Positions 8,099 to 15,975 of a stretch of DNA of 64,000 bases are shown here, one piece after another. The DNA comes from JALQUL01 sp040382935 (GTDB lineage Bacteria > Pseudomonadota > Gammaproteobacteria > Burkholderiales > Burkholderiaceae_C). Under the pieces are notes generated by a model. The model had not been told where the DNA came from, searched no databases, and saw nothing but the letters and a program-made list of their open reading frames with translations. The DNA is taken from assembly GCA_040382935.1 (NCBI GenBank), contig JBEIEP010000007.1, positions 1 through 64,000 of the forward strand. The letters are read 5' to 3'. Each line of letters opens with the position of its first letter. Positions within the stretch are counted from its first letter, which is position 1. Position numbers and translations under genes: made by a program.

Positions 8099-8683
8099 AT
8101 GAAACTTCTCGTCTTAGCGGGCAGCACCCGCAACCAATCCTTGAACCGCAAACTGGCGGCGCAAGCGGCCGCGATGGGGGCCGAACTGGGGGCCGAAGTC
8201 ACCTTGCTGGACCTTGCCCAGTTTGCAGTGCCCCTGTACAACGGCGATTTAGAGGCAACGGCCAGGCCAGAGGATGTGGTTAGGCTCAAAGAGATTTTTG
8301 ACGCACACCCCGCGTGGGTTATTTGCTCGCCCGAGTACAACGGCTCCTACACCGCCCTGCTTAAAAACACCTTGGATTGGGTGTCCAGCCCCATCAAAGG
8401 CCACCCCATCTGGGGCAGTGGCACCAAGGCCTTTGAGGGCAAGGTGGTGGGCCTTTTGAGCGCGTCGCCCGGTGGTTTGGGCGGTTTGCGCTCGTTGGGT
8501 CATCTGGCTACCTTGCTGCTGCAACTGCAATGCTGGGTGGCACCCAAGCGCTATGCCCTAGGCGGTGCGGGCAGTGCCTTTGACGAAGCCGGGCAACTGG
8601 TCAGCCCCGATGCCAAACGCCAAGTGCAAGGCGTGGTGGAACAAACCTTGGCGGCGGCGCGGGCGCTGAACGGGCTGACCTAA
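8099..8683 (+). CDS. NAD(P)H-dependent FMN reductase
   Basis: This 194-residue flavodoxin-like protein belongs to the NADPH-dependent FMN reductase family (SsuE/ArsH/ChrR-like). The FMN phosphate loop is AGSTRNQSLN (residues 7-16) and the isoalloxazine-binding segment is SPEYNGSYTALLKNTLDW (near 81-98), a family hallmark. It could supply reduced flavin or detoxify quinones or metals. It starts 43 bp after the flavin monooxygenase gene, but class B monooxygenases reduce their own FAD, so a functional link is only suggested by position. Confidence 0.92.
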   Translation: MKLLVLAGSTRNQSLNRKLAAQAAAMGAELGAEVTLLDLAQFAVPLYNGDLEATARPEDVVRLKEIFDAHPAWVICSPEYNGSYTALLKNTLDWVSSPIKGHPIWGSGTKAFEGKVVGLLSASPGGLGGLRSLGHLATLLLQLQCWVAPKRYALGGAGSAFDEAGQLVSPDAKRQVQGVVEQTLAAARALNGLT

Positions 8684-8783
8684 TACGATCACGCGACGTA
8701 GGTGCTTTTGGCTTGGGCTGGGTCGCCAGTGCCTTATACTTTTCCCTCCAACGGTTGTTGACGACTCACTCGCTTCGCTCCAC

Positions 8784-9140
8784 ATGCACACTTTACGCAG
8801 TTCCAAACGCATCGCCCAGCTGGTGCTGGTGTGGTTTGTGCTGTTCATTGGCGCGGGCGTTGTGTCAGCCGCGGTCACGCCCAGCAACCTGCAAGTGGTC
8901 TGTACCGGTGCAGGCAGCCTAAAACTGGTGGATATGGGCGGCTCGGACGGGCAGCCGCAATTTGCCAGTAGCATGGACTGCCCCCTGTGCGCGACGGTGT
9001 TGCCGCCGCCCGCATTGGTCACACCTCGGTTAGAAAGTCGCTTGCCAGCGACTCTTGCGCCGGTTTTCCGGGTGGTGGCCCGCATCACCGCCGTTGCGGC
9101 CCCGCCACTGCCGCCTCGTGGCCCCCCTTCCTTGATCTGA
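8784..9140 (+). CDS. DUF2946 family protein, probably exported
   Basis: The 118-residue product has a basic start and a hydrophobic segment (LVLVWFVLFIGAGVVSAAV) that looks like a signal peptide or membrane anchor. After it comes the family-defining DCPLC motif (about residues 71-75), then a Pro/Ala-rich C-terminus. DUF2946 proteins are often found beside copper-related genes and TonB receptors. Here it opens the MbnP-MbnH-barrel block, 182 bp upstream of mbnP, on the same strand. The CxxC pair suggests metal or redox chemistry, an inference. Confidence 0.75.
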   Translation: MHTLRSSKRIAQLVLVWFVLFIGAGVVSAAVTPSNLQVVCTGAGSLKLVDMGGSDGQPQFASSMDCPLCATVLPPPALVTPRLESRLPATLAPVFRVVARITAVAAPPLPPRGPPSLI

Positions 9141-9145
9141 CCTCT

Positions 9146-9233
9146 GCCTTTGCGCGCACGTGGGCTTAGGCCCTGTGTTTTTACCGAGATTCCCTAGGGC
9201 AGTCTGATCACCTGCGTGCGCCATTGCAAAGGC
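9146..9233. other. Inverted repeat between DUF2946 and mbnP
   Basis: GCCTTTGC followed by GCGCACG at 9146-9160 is mirrored by CGTGCGC at 9215-9221 and GCAAAGGC at 9226-9233, separated on the right side by four extra bases. The two halves would close a long bulged stem around a 54-base loop about 90 bp upstream of mbnP. It may be a leader structure or chance; no T-tract or known riboswitch pattern was recognised. Confidence 0.4.
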
Positions 9234-9322
9234 ATGTAGCAACATCATTTGGCCAATGAACTGCCGTAGGCACCGTTTCATCCATTGGTCCATTCTTTCT
9301 TCGTTCATATCAAGGAACAACC

Positions 9323-10225
9323 ATGTACAAAAAAATTCTTATGGGCTGCACGGCGGCCCTATCATCCCTGTTGGTTTTGACCGCCTGTGGGGGTGGTGAC
9401 GATGGCCCAAAATCGGTGGTCATTAAATTTGCCGCTGTTGCGGGTAGCGACCCCATCTCCTGCGCTTCCACCTTAACGGGTTTGGGCACCAGCAGCGCGC
9501 AGGGAACTCTTTCTGATCTGCGGTTTTACATTTCAAACGTCAAGCTGGTCAAAGCCGACGGCGGCAAGGTGCCCCTCACACTTAGCGCCACTGACGACTT
9601 CAACGCCACCAAGGGTTCGGACACTGTGACCTTGATCGATCTAGAGGACAAAACAGGGTCTTGCGCGGGCACCACGGCAATGAACACCAGCATTCAGGGG
9701 ACCGTACCCGCTGGCGACTACACCGGCATCGCGATGACCTTGGGTGTACCCTTCTCGCTCAACCATACTGATCAATCAGCCGATGTGAGTGTGACGCCAA
9801 AAGTGGTCAATAACGCGGTGCACCCCGGTATGGCCTGGAGTTGGGCCAGTGGCCGCAAGTTTGCCAAAATTGAAGCTACTAACGCCGCCTGGACCGCCCC
9901 CGTCTTTAACGTGCACCTGGGTTCTACGGGTTGTACGGGAAGCAATCCATCGGCTGGTCTGGTAGATGCCTGCGCTAGGCCAAATCGCGTTGAGTTGAGC
10001 TTTGCCAGCTTCAATCCTAGTACCCAAAAGGTGGCAGTGGATGTGAAAGCACTGCTGGCGGGCAACGATGTGACGGTCAACGGTGGTGGGCCAACCGGGT
10101 GTATGTCCGGTAATACCGACCCTGAATGCCAAGCGATTTTCAATGCTTTGGGACTCGATTTGACACAGGGCGTGACGCTGGGCACCAGTCCGGCACAAAG
10201 CGTCTTTAAGGTTATCAGCCAATGA
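9323..10225 (+). CDS. mbnP: MbnP family copper-binding lipoprotein
   Basis: The 300-residue product starts with a lipoprotein signal ending LLVLTAC (lipidated Cys 22). The family hallmark, the four-Cys segment GSTGCTG...DACARPNRVEL, lies around residues 207-225, and HPGMAWSWASGRKF near residue 168 holds the Trp-rich stretch. In characterised MbnP a Trp is oxidised to kynurenine by its partner MbnH to form a copper site. This was earlier called the metallo-mystery pair four-Cys protein. The mbnH start overlaps its stop by four bases (ATGA). No methanobactin biosynthesis genes are present, so I expect a general copper acquisition or homeostasis role at the cell envelope. Confidence 0.9.
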   Translation: MYKKILMGCTAALSSLLVLTACGGGDDGPKSVVIKFAAVAGSDPISCASTLTGLGTSSAQGTLSDLRFYISNVKLVKADGGKVPLTLSATDDFNATKGSDTVTLIDLEDKTGSCAGTTAMNTSIQGTVPAGDYTGIAMTLGVPFSLNHTDQSADVSVTPKVVNNAVHPGMAWSWASGRKFAKIEATNAAWTAPVFNVHLGSTGCTGSNPSAGLVDACARPNRVELSFASFNPSTQKVAVDVKALLAGNDVTVNGGGPTGCMSGNTDPECQAIFNALGLDLTQGVTLGTSPAQSVFKVISQ

Positions 10226-11394
10226 AGTTAGGGCAACGCACCTCTCATGCGTTGCTGGGCCTTGCAGCGACAGCGGTGCTGTTGCTGTGGGGTTGCGGTG
10301 GCAATACCCTAAGTGTCAATGACCCTACGCAGGGCCAATGGGCGTGGGCTTTGCCCGCCAAGTTCCCCCCACCGCGAGTGCCCAACGACAACCCCATGAG
10401 CGACGCCAAAGTTGAGTTGGGGCGTTTCTTGTTTTATGACCGCCGTTTGTCGGGTAACGGTACGCAGGCCTGTGCCAGTTGCCACCATCAAGACAAAGCA
10501 TTTACGGATGGGCGAACGGTAGCGCTGGGGTCTACGGGCGCGCACCACCCGCGCAACGCGCAGGGCTTGGCCAATGTGGTTTACAACACCACGCTCACTT
10601 GGGCCAATCCGTCATTGCTCAGCTTGGAGGCACAGGCACAGGTGCCATTGTTTGGTGAAGCCCCCGTAGAAATGGGTTTGAACGACAGCAACGTCAACGA
10701 GGTACTGGCGCGTGTACAAACAGATGCACCTTATGTGCGAATGTTTGGCACCGCATTTCCAAATGCAAGCCCATTGATTACCTGGGGCAACATTACGCGC
10801 GCAATCGCGGCCTTTCAGCGCACCCTGATTTCAGGCAACAGTCGTTACGACCAATACCTGCAAGGCAAGGCCGCGTTATCGACCAACGAACTGCGCGGAC
10901 TCAACTTGTTTAATAGCGAAAAGGCTGAATGCTTTCATTGTCATGGGGGTTTCAACTTCAACGATCAGGTCGTGCATTCGTCTACACAGGTGTTGGACAC
11001 GCCGTTCCACAACACCGGACTCTACAACATCAACGGCACGGGCGCGTTCCCTGCGGGTAACCAAGGACTGTTTGAGTTCACTGGTAAACCGCAAGATCGC
11101 GGCAAATTCAGAGCGCAAAGTTTACGTAATGTAGAGCTGACCGCTCCATATATGCACGATGGCTCTATCGCTACATTGGCGCAAGTTTTGGACTTTTATG
11201 CCGCCGGCGGGCGCAACATCACCAGTGGCCCCAACGCGGGTGATGGGCGTCTGAATCCCAACAAAAGTGACCTCATCTCGCGTATTGACCTAAGCGAACA
11301 GGACAAAGCCGATCTGGTGGCCTTTCTTAAAACCTTGACCGATCATGAATTCCTTACCAATCCAAAATTTGCCAATCCGTTTACGGCACCTTAG
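10222..11394 (+). CDS. mbnH: MbnH family di-haem peroxidase-like enzyme
   Basis: The 390-residue protein belongs to the bacterial di-haem cytochrome c peroxidase/MauG superfamily. Its two haem c sites are CASCH (about residues 84-88) and CFHCH (about 237-241). The N-terminus has a signal sequence with a possible lipobox (LLLWGCGG). Conserved blocks PYMHDGSIATLAQVLDFY and RAIAAFQRTL fit the family. Members paired with MbnP oxidise a Trp of MbnP to kynurenine using peroxide or O2 equivalents through a bis-Fe(IV)-type state. Overlap with mbnP implies coupled synthesis. It needs periplasmic cytochrome c maturation. Confidence 0.92.
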   Translation: MKLGQRTSHALLGLAATAVLLLWGCGGNTLSVNDPTQGQWAWALPAKFPPPRVPNDNPMSDAKVELGRFLFYDRRLSGNGTQACASCHHQDKAFTDGRTVALGSTGAHHPRNAQGLANVVYNTTLTWANPSLLSLEAQAQVPLFGEAPVEMGLNDSNVNEVLARVQTDAPYVRMFGTAFPNASPLITWGNITRAIAAFQRTLISGNSRYDQYLQGKAALSTNELRGLNLFNSEKAECFHCHGGFNFNDQVVHSSTQVLDTPFHNTGLYNINGTGAFPAGNQGLFEFTGKPQDRGKFRAQSLRNVELTAPYMHDGSIATLAQVLDFYAAGGRNITSGPNAGDGRLNPNKSDLISRIDLSEQDKADLVAFLKTLTDHEFLTNPKFANPFTAP

Positions 11395-12598
11395 ACCTGA
11401 GCGAGCCCTACTGATGCTATGCCTTGCGTCGCAGGCGGTGCCTACGCTGGCTCACGAAGGCAACGACCCGCTCTCCTCCGAGGGTTTGCATTTGGCAGCG
11501 TCCGTGGCCGCCAGCGATGTCAAGGCAGATCAAACGCTACCCTCTCAGCGCTTGGATGGTTACCTGTTGCACGGAGATGCGGGGGTAGACCGACGGGCCT
11601 CTCGCCTAGAGCACGGGGTTTTGGCGGCCGGGTGGCGCTTCAACTCCCAATGGTCGGTCTATTCTGCCGTGGGGCAACACGATGCCGATACGGCTCACGT
11701 AGAGGCCGCTTGGGTACGCTTTGAGTTGCCCCCGCAATCGGGTGGCACGACGATGTCTTTCCAACTGGGTCGCACCCACCCCGAACTAGGACCGGTGCTG
11801 ACCCCGGCGGGGCATATGGATGACTACACCCTGATGCCCTTGATGAAGCGCCTGGCGTGGGATGGCAATTGGCAAGACGATGGGGTACAGGTCGGCGTTA
11901 AACGCGACTGGCAGGGTTGGGCTACCCATCTGGATGTGGGGCTCTGGCGCGGGCGTGTGTTTCCGGGTAGCCCGTCCGCCAACGCGGCACCCTCCTTGCA
12001 TCTGGGGGCGACCCGTGGTGATTGGCGTGGTGATCTCTTTGCGGTGGGCTTTCAGGCAGACGGGCGCGGCGCGTTAACGCAGGGCAACCTGGGCGGACAC
12101 ACGCACAACGCGCCCTCGTGTGAGACATTGCAGGCGCAGGTGTTGTGTTTTTCTGGTCGCACCCGTGTCGTGGGGGGCAGCCTTCAATGGCAAAGTCATG
12201 ACTGGCCTTTGACGGTGCAAGGTGCTTACGCTTTGCGCAGCGACCAAGGCACGCTGCGTTCGGTCAATGGTCTGGCTCAACACGCAGGCGATTACCAAGG
12301 AGGGTGGTTGCAAGTGTCCTGGGAACCCGTTGGTGATTGGCGCGTGGGCCTGCGCACCGAGCGCATCCAAGCCCGCCTCAGTCTTGACGGCGCCGGTGCC
12401 AGCCTGTTGGTGCAAGAAGCAGGGCTGCAAAACAGCGCACCCGTTCGCCGCGATACGGTTACGGTGGGTTGGCAACCCAGCCCCTACGTTACCGTTTCTG
12501 CCCAGGCCGGGCGAGAGGTGAACGGTACAAAGTCTGTCCGGTTTACCGCACTGCGTCTGGTTTTGCAGGGTCGGTGGAACGGGGTTTTATCGCTTTAG
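11345..12598 (+). CDS. Outer-membrane beta-barrel protein linked to MbnP/MbnH
   Basis: The 417-residue product has a basic N-terminus (RHLRPER) and a hydrophobic core ending QAVPTLA, a good signal peptide. The rest shows alternating hydrophobic strands and no catalytic motif (for example WSVYSAVGQ, TMSFQLGRTHPE), as in porin-like barrels. Two Cys lie close together in CETLQAQVLC. The start at 11345 overlaps mbnH by 50 bp and gives the complete signal peptide; an in-frame ATG at 11414 would remove the positive n-region. It likely passes copper or a copper ligand across the outer membrane, inferred from context. Its stop overlaps the convergent mocR stop. Confidence 0.7.
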   Translation: MNSLPIQNLPIRLRHLRPERALLMLCLASQAVPTLAHEGNDPLSSEGLHLAASVAASDVKADQTLPSQRLDGYLLHGDAGVDRRASRLEHGVLAAGWRFNSQWSVYSAVGQHDADTAHVEAAWVRFELPPQSGGTTMSFQLGRTHPELGPVLTPAGHMDDYTLMPLMKRLAWDGNWQDDGVQVGVKRDWQGWATHLDVGLWRGRVFPGSPSANAAPSLHLGATRGDWRGDLFAVGFQADGRGALTQGNLGGHTHNAPSCETLQAQVLCFSGRTRVVGGSLQWQSHDWPLTVQGAYALRSDQGTLRSVNGLAQHAGDYQGGWLQVSWEPVGDWRVGLRTERIQARLSLDGAGASLLVQEAGLQNSAPVRRDTVTVGWQPSPYVTVSAQAGREVNGTKSVRFTALRLVLQGRWNGVLSL

Positions 12599-14040
12599 GC
12601 GGCCTTCACCAACTCCCCAAACACCTTCCAAAACGCCGGTTGTTGGGTGGTCGCAAAATTAATGCGCATTAGCGTAGAGGGCACACGGTTGGCATGGAAC
12701 AAGGCGCCCGGGGCAATCAGGTAACCCCTGTCAAACAGGTGTTGCGAAAGGGCGTCGGTGTCCACGCCCGTATCCACCCAGCCAAACAGCCCCGACGGCT
12801 CTGCGGCAAAGGTGCAGCCGTGGGCCAGCGCTAATTTAACGCTTTGGTGGCGGGCCTGCGCTAAGCGCGCACGCAGCCGGTCGGCGTGGCGGCGCAGGTG
12901 GCCTTGTTCTATGCACAGGGCCAAACTCTTTTCAAAAAAAGCCGGGGTGGTCAAGGTGGTGAGCAGTTTGGTTTCTAGCAAGGCCTCGCGCAGCGCGTCG
13001 GGTGCGGCCAAATAGCCCACACGCCAATTGGGGGCCAGTACCTTGGCAAAACCCCCGATGTAAATGGTGCGTTCAAGGCCATCAAGGGCGCACAGGCGGG
13101 TGGCGTGGTCGGGGGCCAGGTGGCTGTAGGTGTCGTCCTCCACAATCCAAAACTGGTGTGCATGGGCCAGTTTGAGCACACCATAGGCCGATGAGGGCGA
13201 CAGGCAATAACCCGTGGGGTTGTGAAGCACACTCACACTCACGTACAGTTTGGGCTGGTCGTTGGCGCAGTAGTTGGCGATCACCTGCAAATTGGGGCCG
13301 TTGGCATCGCGCGGCACGGGCAGGATGCGCATGCCCAGGGCCGTCAAGCGGGCAAACTCAATCGCCCAACCGGGCTCCTCCACCATCACCGCATCACCCG
13401 GGCGCAGCACGGTACGGCTCACAATGTCCAAGGCCTGTGTTGCTCCCACAGTGGTAATGATTTGATCGGCTCCCACCGTCACGTTGAGCAAACCCAGCTT
13501 GCCCACCAGGGCCCGGCGCAAACCGGTATCGCCTTGGGGTTCGCCATACTCATAAGAAAATCGATTCACGCCTTGGGCCATCACTTGGCGCACGGCGGTG
13601 CTCAAAAAAGTGTTGTCCAACCAATCAGAGGGGAACACCCCCAGCCCCGGTTGGGGCTGGTCGCTTAGGCGGTGGAACATGCCGCGTATCAGGGCACCGG
13701 CGTTGACCGGCGCAGAGCGTTGGGCGGGTGTGACAGGCGCTGCATGGGGTCTGGGTGCGTTGGCAAGTGGCACCCCTGGGTGTTGCGCTGGGCGCACATA
13801 AAACCCCCGGTTGCGCTGGGCCTCCACATAACCCAATGCAACCAAACGGTCATAGGCGGCCACGACGGTGGCGGTGCTCACCTGTTGCTGCGCTGCACAC
13901 TGGCGCACCGAAGGCAGACGGCTACCCGGTGCCAATAAATGCGCTTTGATACGCTGCACAAAGCGGTCCGCCAATTGCTGTGCCAAGGGCGTGGCGCTCG
14001 ATTTGACAAGGTGTGCGCTTGGGCTGGCCAGTTCTGACAT
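12595..14040 (-). CDS. MocR-type regulator (GntR winged helix fused to aminotransferase domain)
   Basis: The 481-residue protein has an N-terminal GntR-type winged helix (QLADRFVQRIKAHLLAPGSRLPSVRQCA and VSTATVVAAYDRLVALGY, residues about 18-75) followed by a class I aminotransferase-like domain. The PLP region includes the segment YIGGFAKVLAPNWRVGYL with the Schiff-base Lys. Such regulators sense PLP or amino-group ligands. I placed the start at 14040, preceded on this strand by AAGAAGGG; an open frame reaches 14109 without a better ribosome site. It diverges from the lysE-type exporter and probably controls the lysE-eamA-aminotransferase-phzF run. Confidence 0.9.
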   Translation of the reverse strand: MSELASPSAHLVKSSATPLAQQLADRFVQRIKAHLLAPGSRLPSVRQCAAQQQVSTATVVAAYDRLVALGYVEAQRNRGFYVRPAQHPGVPLANAPRPHAAPVTPAQRSAPVNAGALIRGMFHRLSDQPQPGLGVFPSDWLDNTFLSTAVRQVMAQGVNRFSYEYGEPQGDTGLRRALVGKLGLLNVTVGADQIITTVGATQALDIVSRTVLRPGDAVMVEEPGWAIEFARLTALGMRILPVPRDANGPNLQVIANYCANDQPKLYVSVSVLHNPTGYCLSPSSAYGVLKLAHAHQFWIVEDDTYSHLAPDHATRLCALDGLERTIYIGGFAKVLAPNWRVGYLAAPDALREALLETKLLTTLTTPAFFEKSLALCIEQGHLRRHADRLRARLAQARHQSVKLALAHGCTFAAEPSGLFGWVDTGVDTDALSQHLFDRGYLIAPGALFHANRVPSTLMRINFATTQQPAFWKVFGELVKAA

Positions 14041-14182
14041 GATGGACCCTTCTTTGGGCATGAGGGATAAGATGGGTTCGCGCATTGGGCGGGTTCTGTC
14101 CTGCCGCAATAGCTAATACAGTTTATGAACTGAATCGCAAAACTGTATTGCAAGTGTATTGATCTTTCGTCTACATTGTCAA

Positions 14183-14345
14183 GGAACCCTCTGCAAAACT
14201 CGCTGCGTGGATATGAGCCCCGAGAATGGATGCGCCACAAGGCGGATTTTGCAGCTCATACCGGGCGGTATGAGCCAAAAAGCCAACGCAGTGGAGCGCC
14301 ATTATCGGGGCCTCAGATCGCGCATGGAGTTTTGCAGAGGGTTCC
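14183..14345. repeat. 163-bp inverted-repeat element, complete copy
   Basis: The ends are perfect 19-bp inverted repeats: GGAACCCTCTGCAAAACTC (14183-14201) and its complement at 14327-14345. Inside, GCCCCGAGAATGG (14217-14229) pairs with 14299-14311 at 12 of 13 positions, and a 9-bp perfect hairpin GCTCATACC/GGTATGAGC occupies 14254-14275. The whole unit can fold into one long cruciform or RNA hairpin. No coding capacity is evident. It sits between mocR and the lysE-type gene and ends 9 bp before the lysE start codon, so its right end includes the region where the ribosome site should be. Confidence 0.9.
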
Positions 14346-14354
14346 AAGAACACC

Positions 14355-15029
14355 ATGAGTACTTCTGAATTTTTTGCACTGTTAATGTTGGGTTTGGCCA
14401 CCAGCTTTACGCCGGGGCCCAACACCACGCTGTCTACTGCCTTGGCGGCCAATAAAGGCTTGCGCGGGGCCATGCCTTTTGTGTTGTCGGTGCCTGTGGG
14501 TTGGGGATTGTTGTTTGGCCTGTGCGCCCTGGGCTTGGGCGCGGTCATGCAACAGCAACCCTGGCTGGGCCAAGGGGTTAAATACGGTGGCATTGCTTAT
14601 CTGCTGTGGCTGGCGCTCAAGTTATCACTATCTGGTACCTTGGCGCAGGCGGACCAAAAAAGCCTACAAGTAGGGTTTTTGCAGGGCGTGGCCTTGCAGT
14701 TTTTAAACATCAAGGCGTGGATGCTGGCCCTGTCGGTGGTAGCAGGTTGGCAAGCGGGCCGCCCGGATTGGTTGGCGCGGTTGGCCATTACCCTGCCGGT
14801 GATGTTGTGCTTCGCATTTTTTAGCAACTTGACCTACGCCCTAGTGGGTGCCTTGTTACGCCAATGGTTGGGCCAGGGTAAGCGCTTGCTTTGGTTTAAC
14901 CGCACCATGGCCCTAGTGCTGATACTTACTTGCCTATGGCTGGTGGGGTACTCTGTACCAACGGCGCCTGCGGCCTCTGGTGTTAGCGCCGCCGCTGTCA
15001 TCGCCCCTTTAGCCGAGTACCACCCATGA
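14355..15029 (+). CDS. LysE/RhtB-family amino-acid exporter
   Basis: The 224-residue inner-membrane protein has five to six hydrophobic helices and the family signature FTPGPNTTLST (about residues 16-26), with FLQGVALQFLNIKAWMLAL in the middle. LysE/RhtB proteins export amino acids or similar solutes by proton exchange. The start lies 9 bp after the 163-bp inverted-repeat element, whose right end provides AGAGGG as the only possible ribosome site, at an unusually long distance. The stop overlaps the eamA ATG (ATGA, 15026-15029). Confidence 0.92.
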   Translation: MSTSEFFALLMLGLATSFTPGPNTTLSTALAANKGLRGAMPFVLSVPVGWGLLFGLCALGLGAVMQQQPWLGQGVKYGGIAYLLWLALKLSLSGTLAQADQKSLQVGFLQGVALQFLNIKAWMLALSVVAGWQAGRPDWLARLAITLPVMLCFAFFSNLTYALVGALLRQWLGQGKRLLWFNRTMALVLILTCLWLVGYSVPTAPAASGVSAAAVIAPLAEYHP

Positions 15030-15949
15030 ACGACGCTCAAAAACACCGCTGGGGCCTGTGGCTGGGCCTGCTGGGCGTGGTGATGTTTGCCGCCACCCTG
15101 CCCATGACGCGCTTGGCCGTGGGCACGCAAGAAGCCCCTTTGCTATCGCCTTGGTTTGTGACCTTTGGCCGTGCTGCTGTGGCGGGGGTGCTTTCAGTGG
15201 TGTATTTATGGGTCACGCGCAGCCCCCGTCCGGCAGACCACGAATGGCGTCCCTTGGGAGTGGCCGCGCTTGGCAATGTGGTGGGTTTCCCGTTGTGCTT
15301 GGGCCTAGCCCTGCGTGAGGTAGAGGCCGTACACGCCGCAGTGGTGGTGGGCATTTTGCCGCTGGCCACCGCCGTCATGGGGAGTTGGGTCACACGCCAA
15401 CGCCCCAGCTTAGGCTTTTGGCTGTGTGCCGTCACGGGCACCGCTTTGGTCATGGTGTACATGGGCTTGCATGGGGGTGCCGCGTCTTGGCGTTTAAGCC
15501 ATGCCGACCTGTTGTTGTTGGGCGCAGTGCTGTTTGCCGCCTTGGGTTATGTAAAAGGCGGGCAGGTCACCCAGTCCTTGGGGGCCGAGCAGGTGATTTG
15601 CTGGATGCTGGTGATGAGCCTGCCTCTCACCCTGCCAGTGGCTTGGTACTTTGCCCCAGATCAGCCCATACCCACACCCAGTTGGTTGGGGTTTGTGTAT
15701 GTGTCCTTGTTCTCGGTGTGGATAGGTTTTTTTGCCTGGTACCGGGGCCTGCACTGGGGTGGCATGGTGCGCGTCAGCCAGGTGCAGTTGTTGCAACCCT
15801 TTATCGCGATGGTGTTTGCCCATTGGCTGTTGGGCGAAGCTCTGGACGCCACCACCGTGTTGTTTGCATTGGCAGTGATTGCCACCGTTTTTTTGGGTCG
15901 CAAAATGCCCGTCTATTCTTTGACAAAATCTTCTTCATCCAACTCTTAA
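15026..15949 (+). CDS. EamA (DMT superfamily) transporter
   Basis: The 307-residue protein has about ten membrane helices in two EamA repeats; the second half carries the characteristic SLFSVWIGFFAWYRGLHWGG segment. Members are drug/metabolite exporters. Overlap with the preceding exporter by four bases and the next gene 26 bp downstream make it part of the MocR-flanked operon. Two different exporter types in one operon with an aminotransferase suggest handling of one amino-acid-like compound, an inference from position only. Confidence 0.9.
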   Translation: MNDAQKHRWGLWLGLLGVVMFAATLPMTRLAVGTQEAPLLSPWFVTFGRAAVAGVLSVVYLWVTRSPRPADHEWRPLGVAALGNVVGFPLCLGLALREVEAVHAAVVVGILPLATAVMGSWVTRQRPSLGFWLCAVTGTALVMVYMGLHGGAASWRLSHADLLLLGAVLFAALGYVKGGQVTQSLGAEQVICWMLVMSLPLTLPVAWYFAPDQPIPTPSWLGFVYVSLFSVWIGFFAWYRGLHWGGMVRVSQVQLLQPFIAMVFAHWLLGEALDATTVLFALAVIATVFLGRKMPVYSLTKSSSSNS

Positions 15950-15975
15950 CCATCAACGCCTGCGCGTTCACTTTT

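Noticed and set aside
15385..15975. N-terminal extension of the aminotransferase frame by 197 codons
   Set aside because: It overlaps the eamA gene and its translation is Cys/Gly/Val-rich nonsense; family similarity begins after the ATG at 15976.
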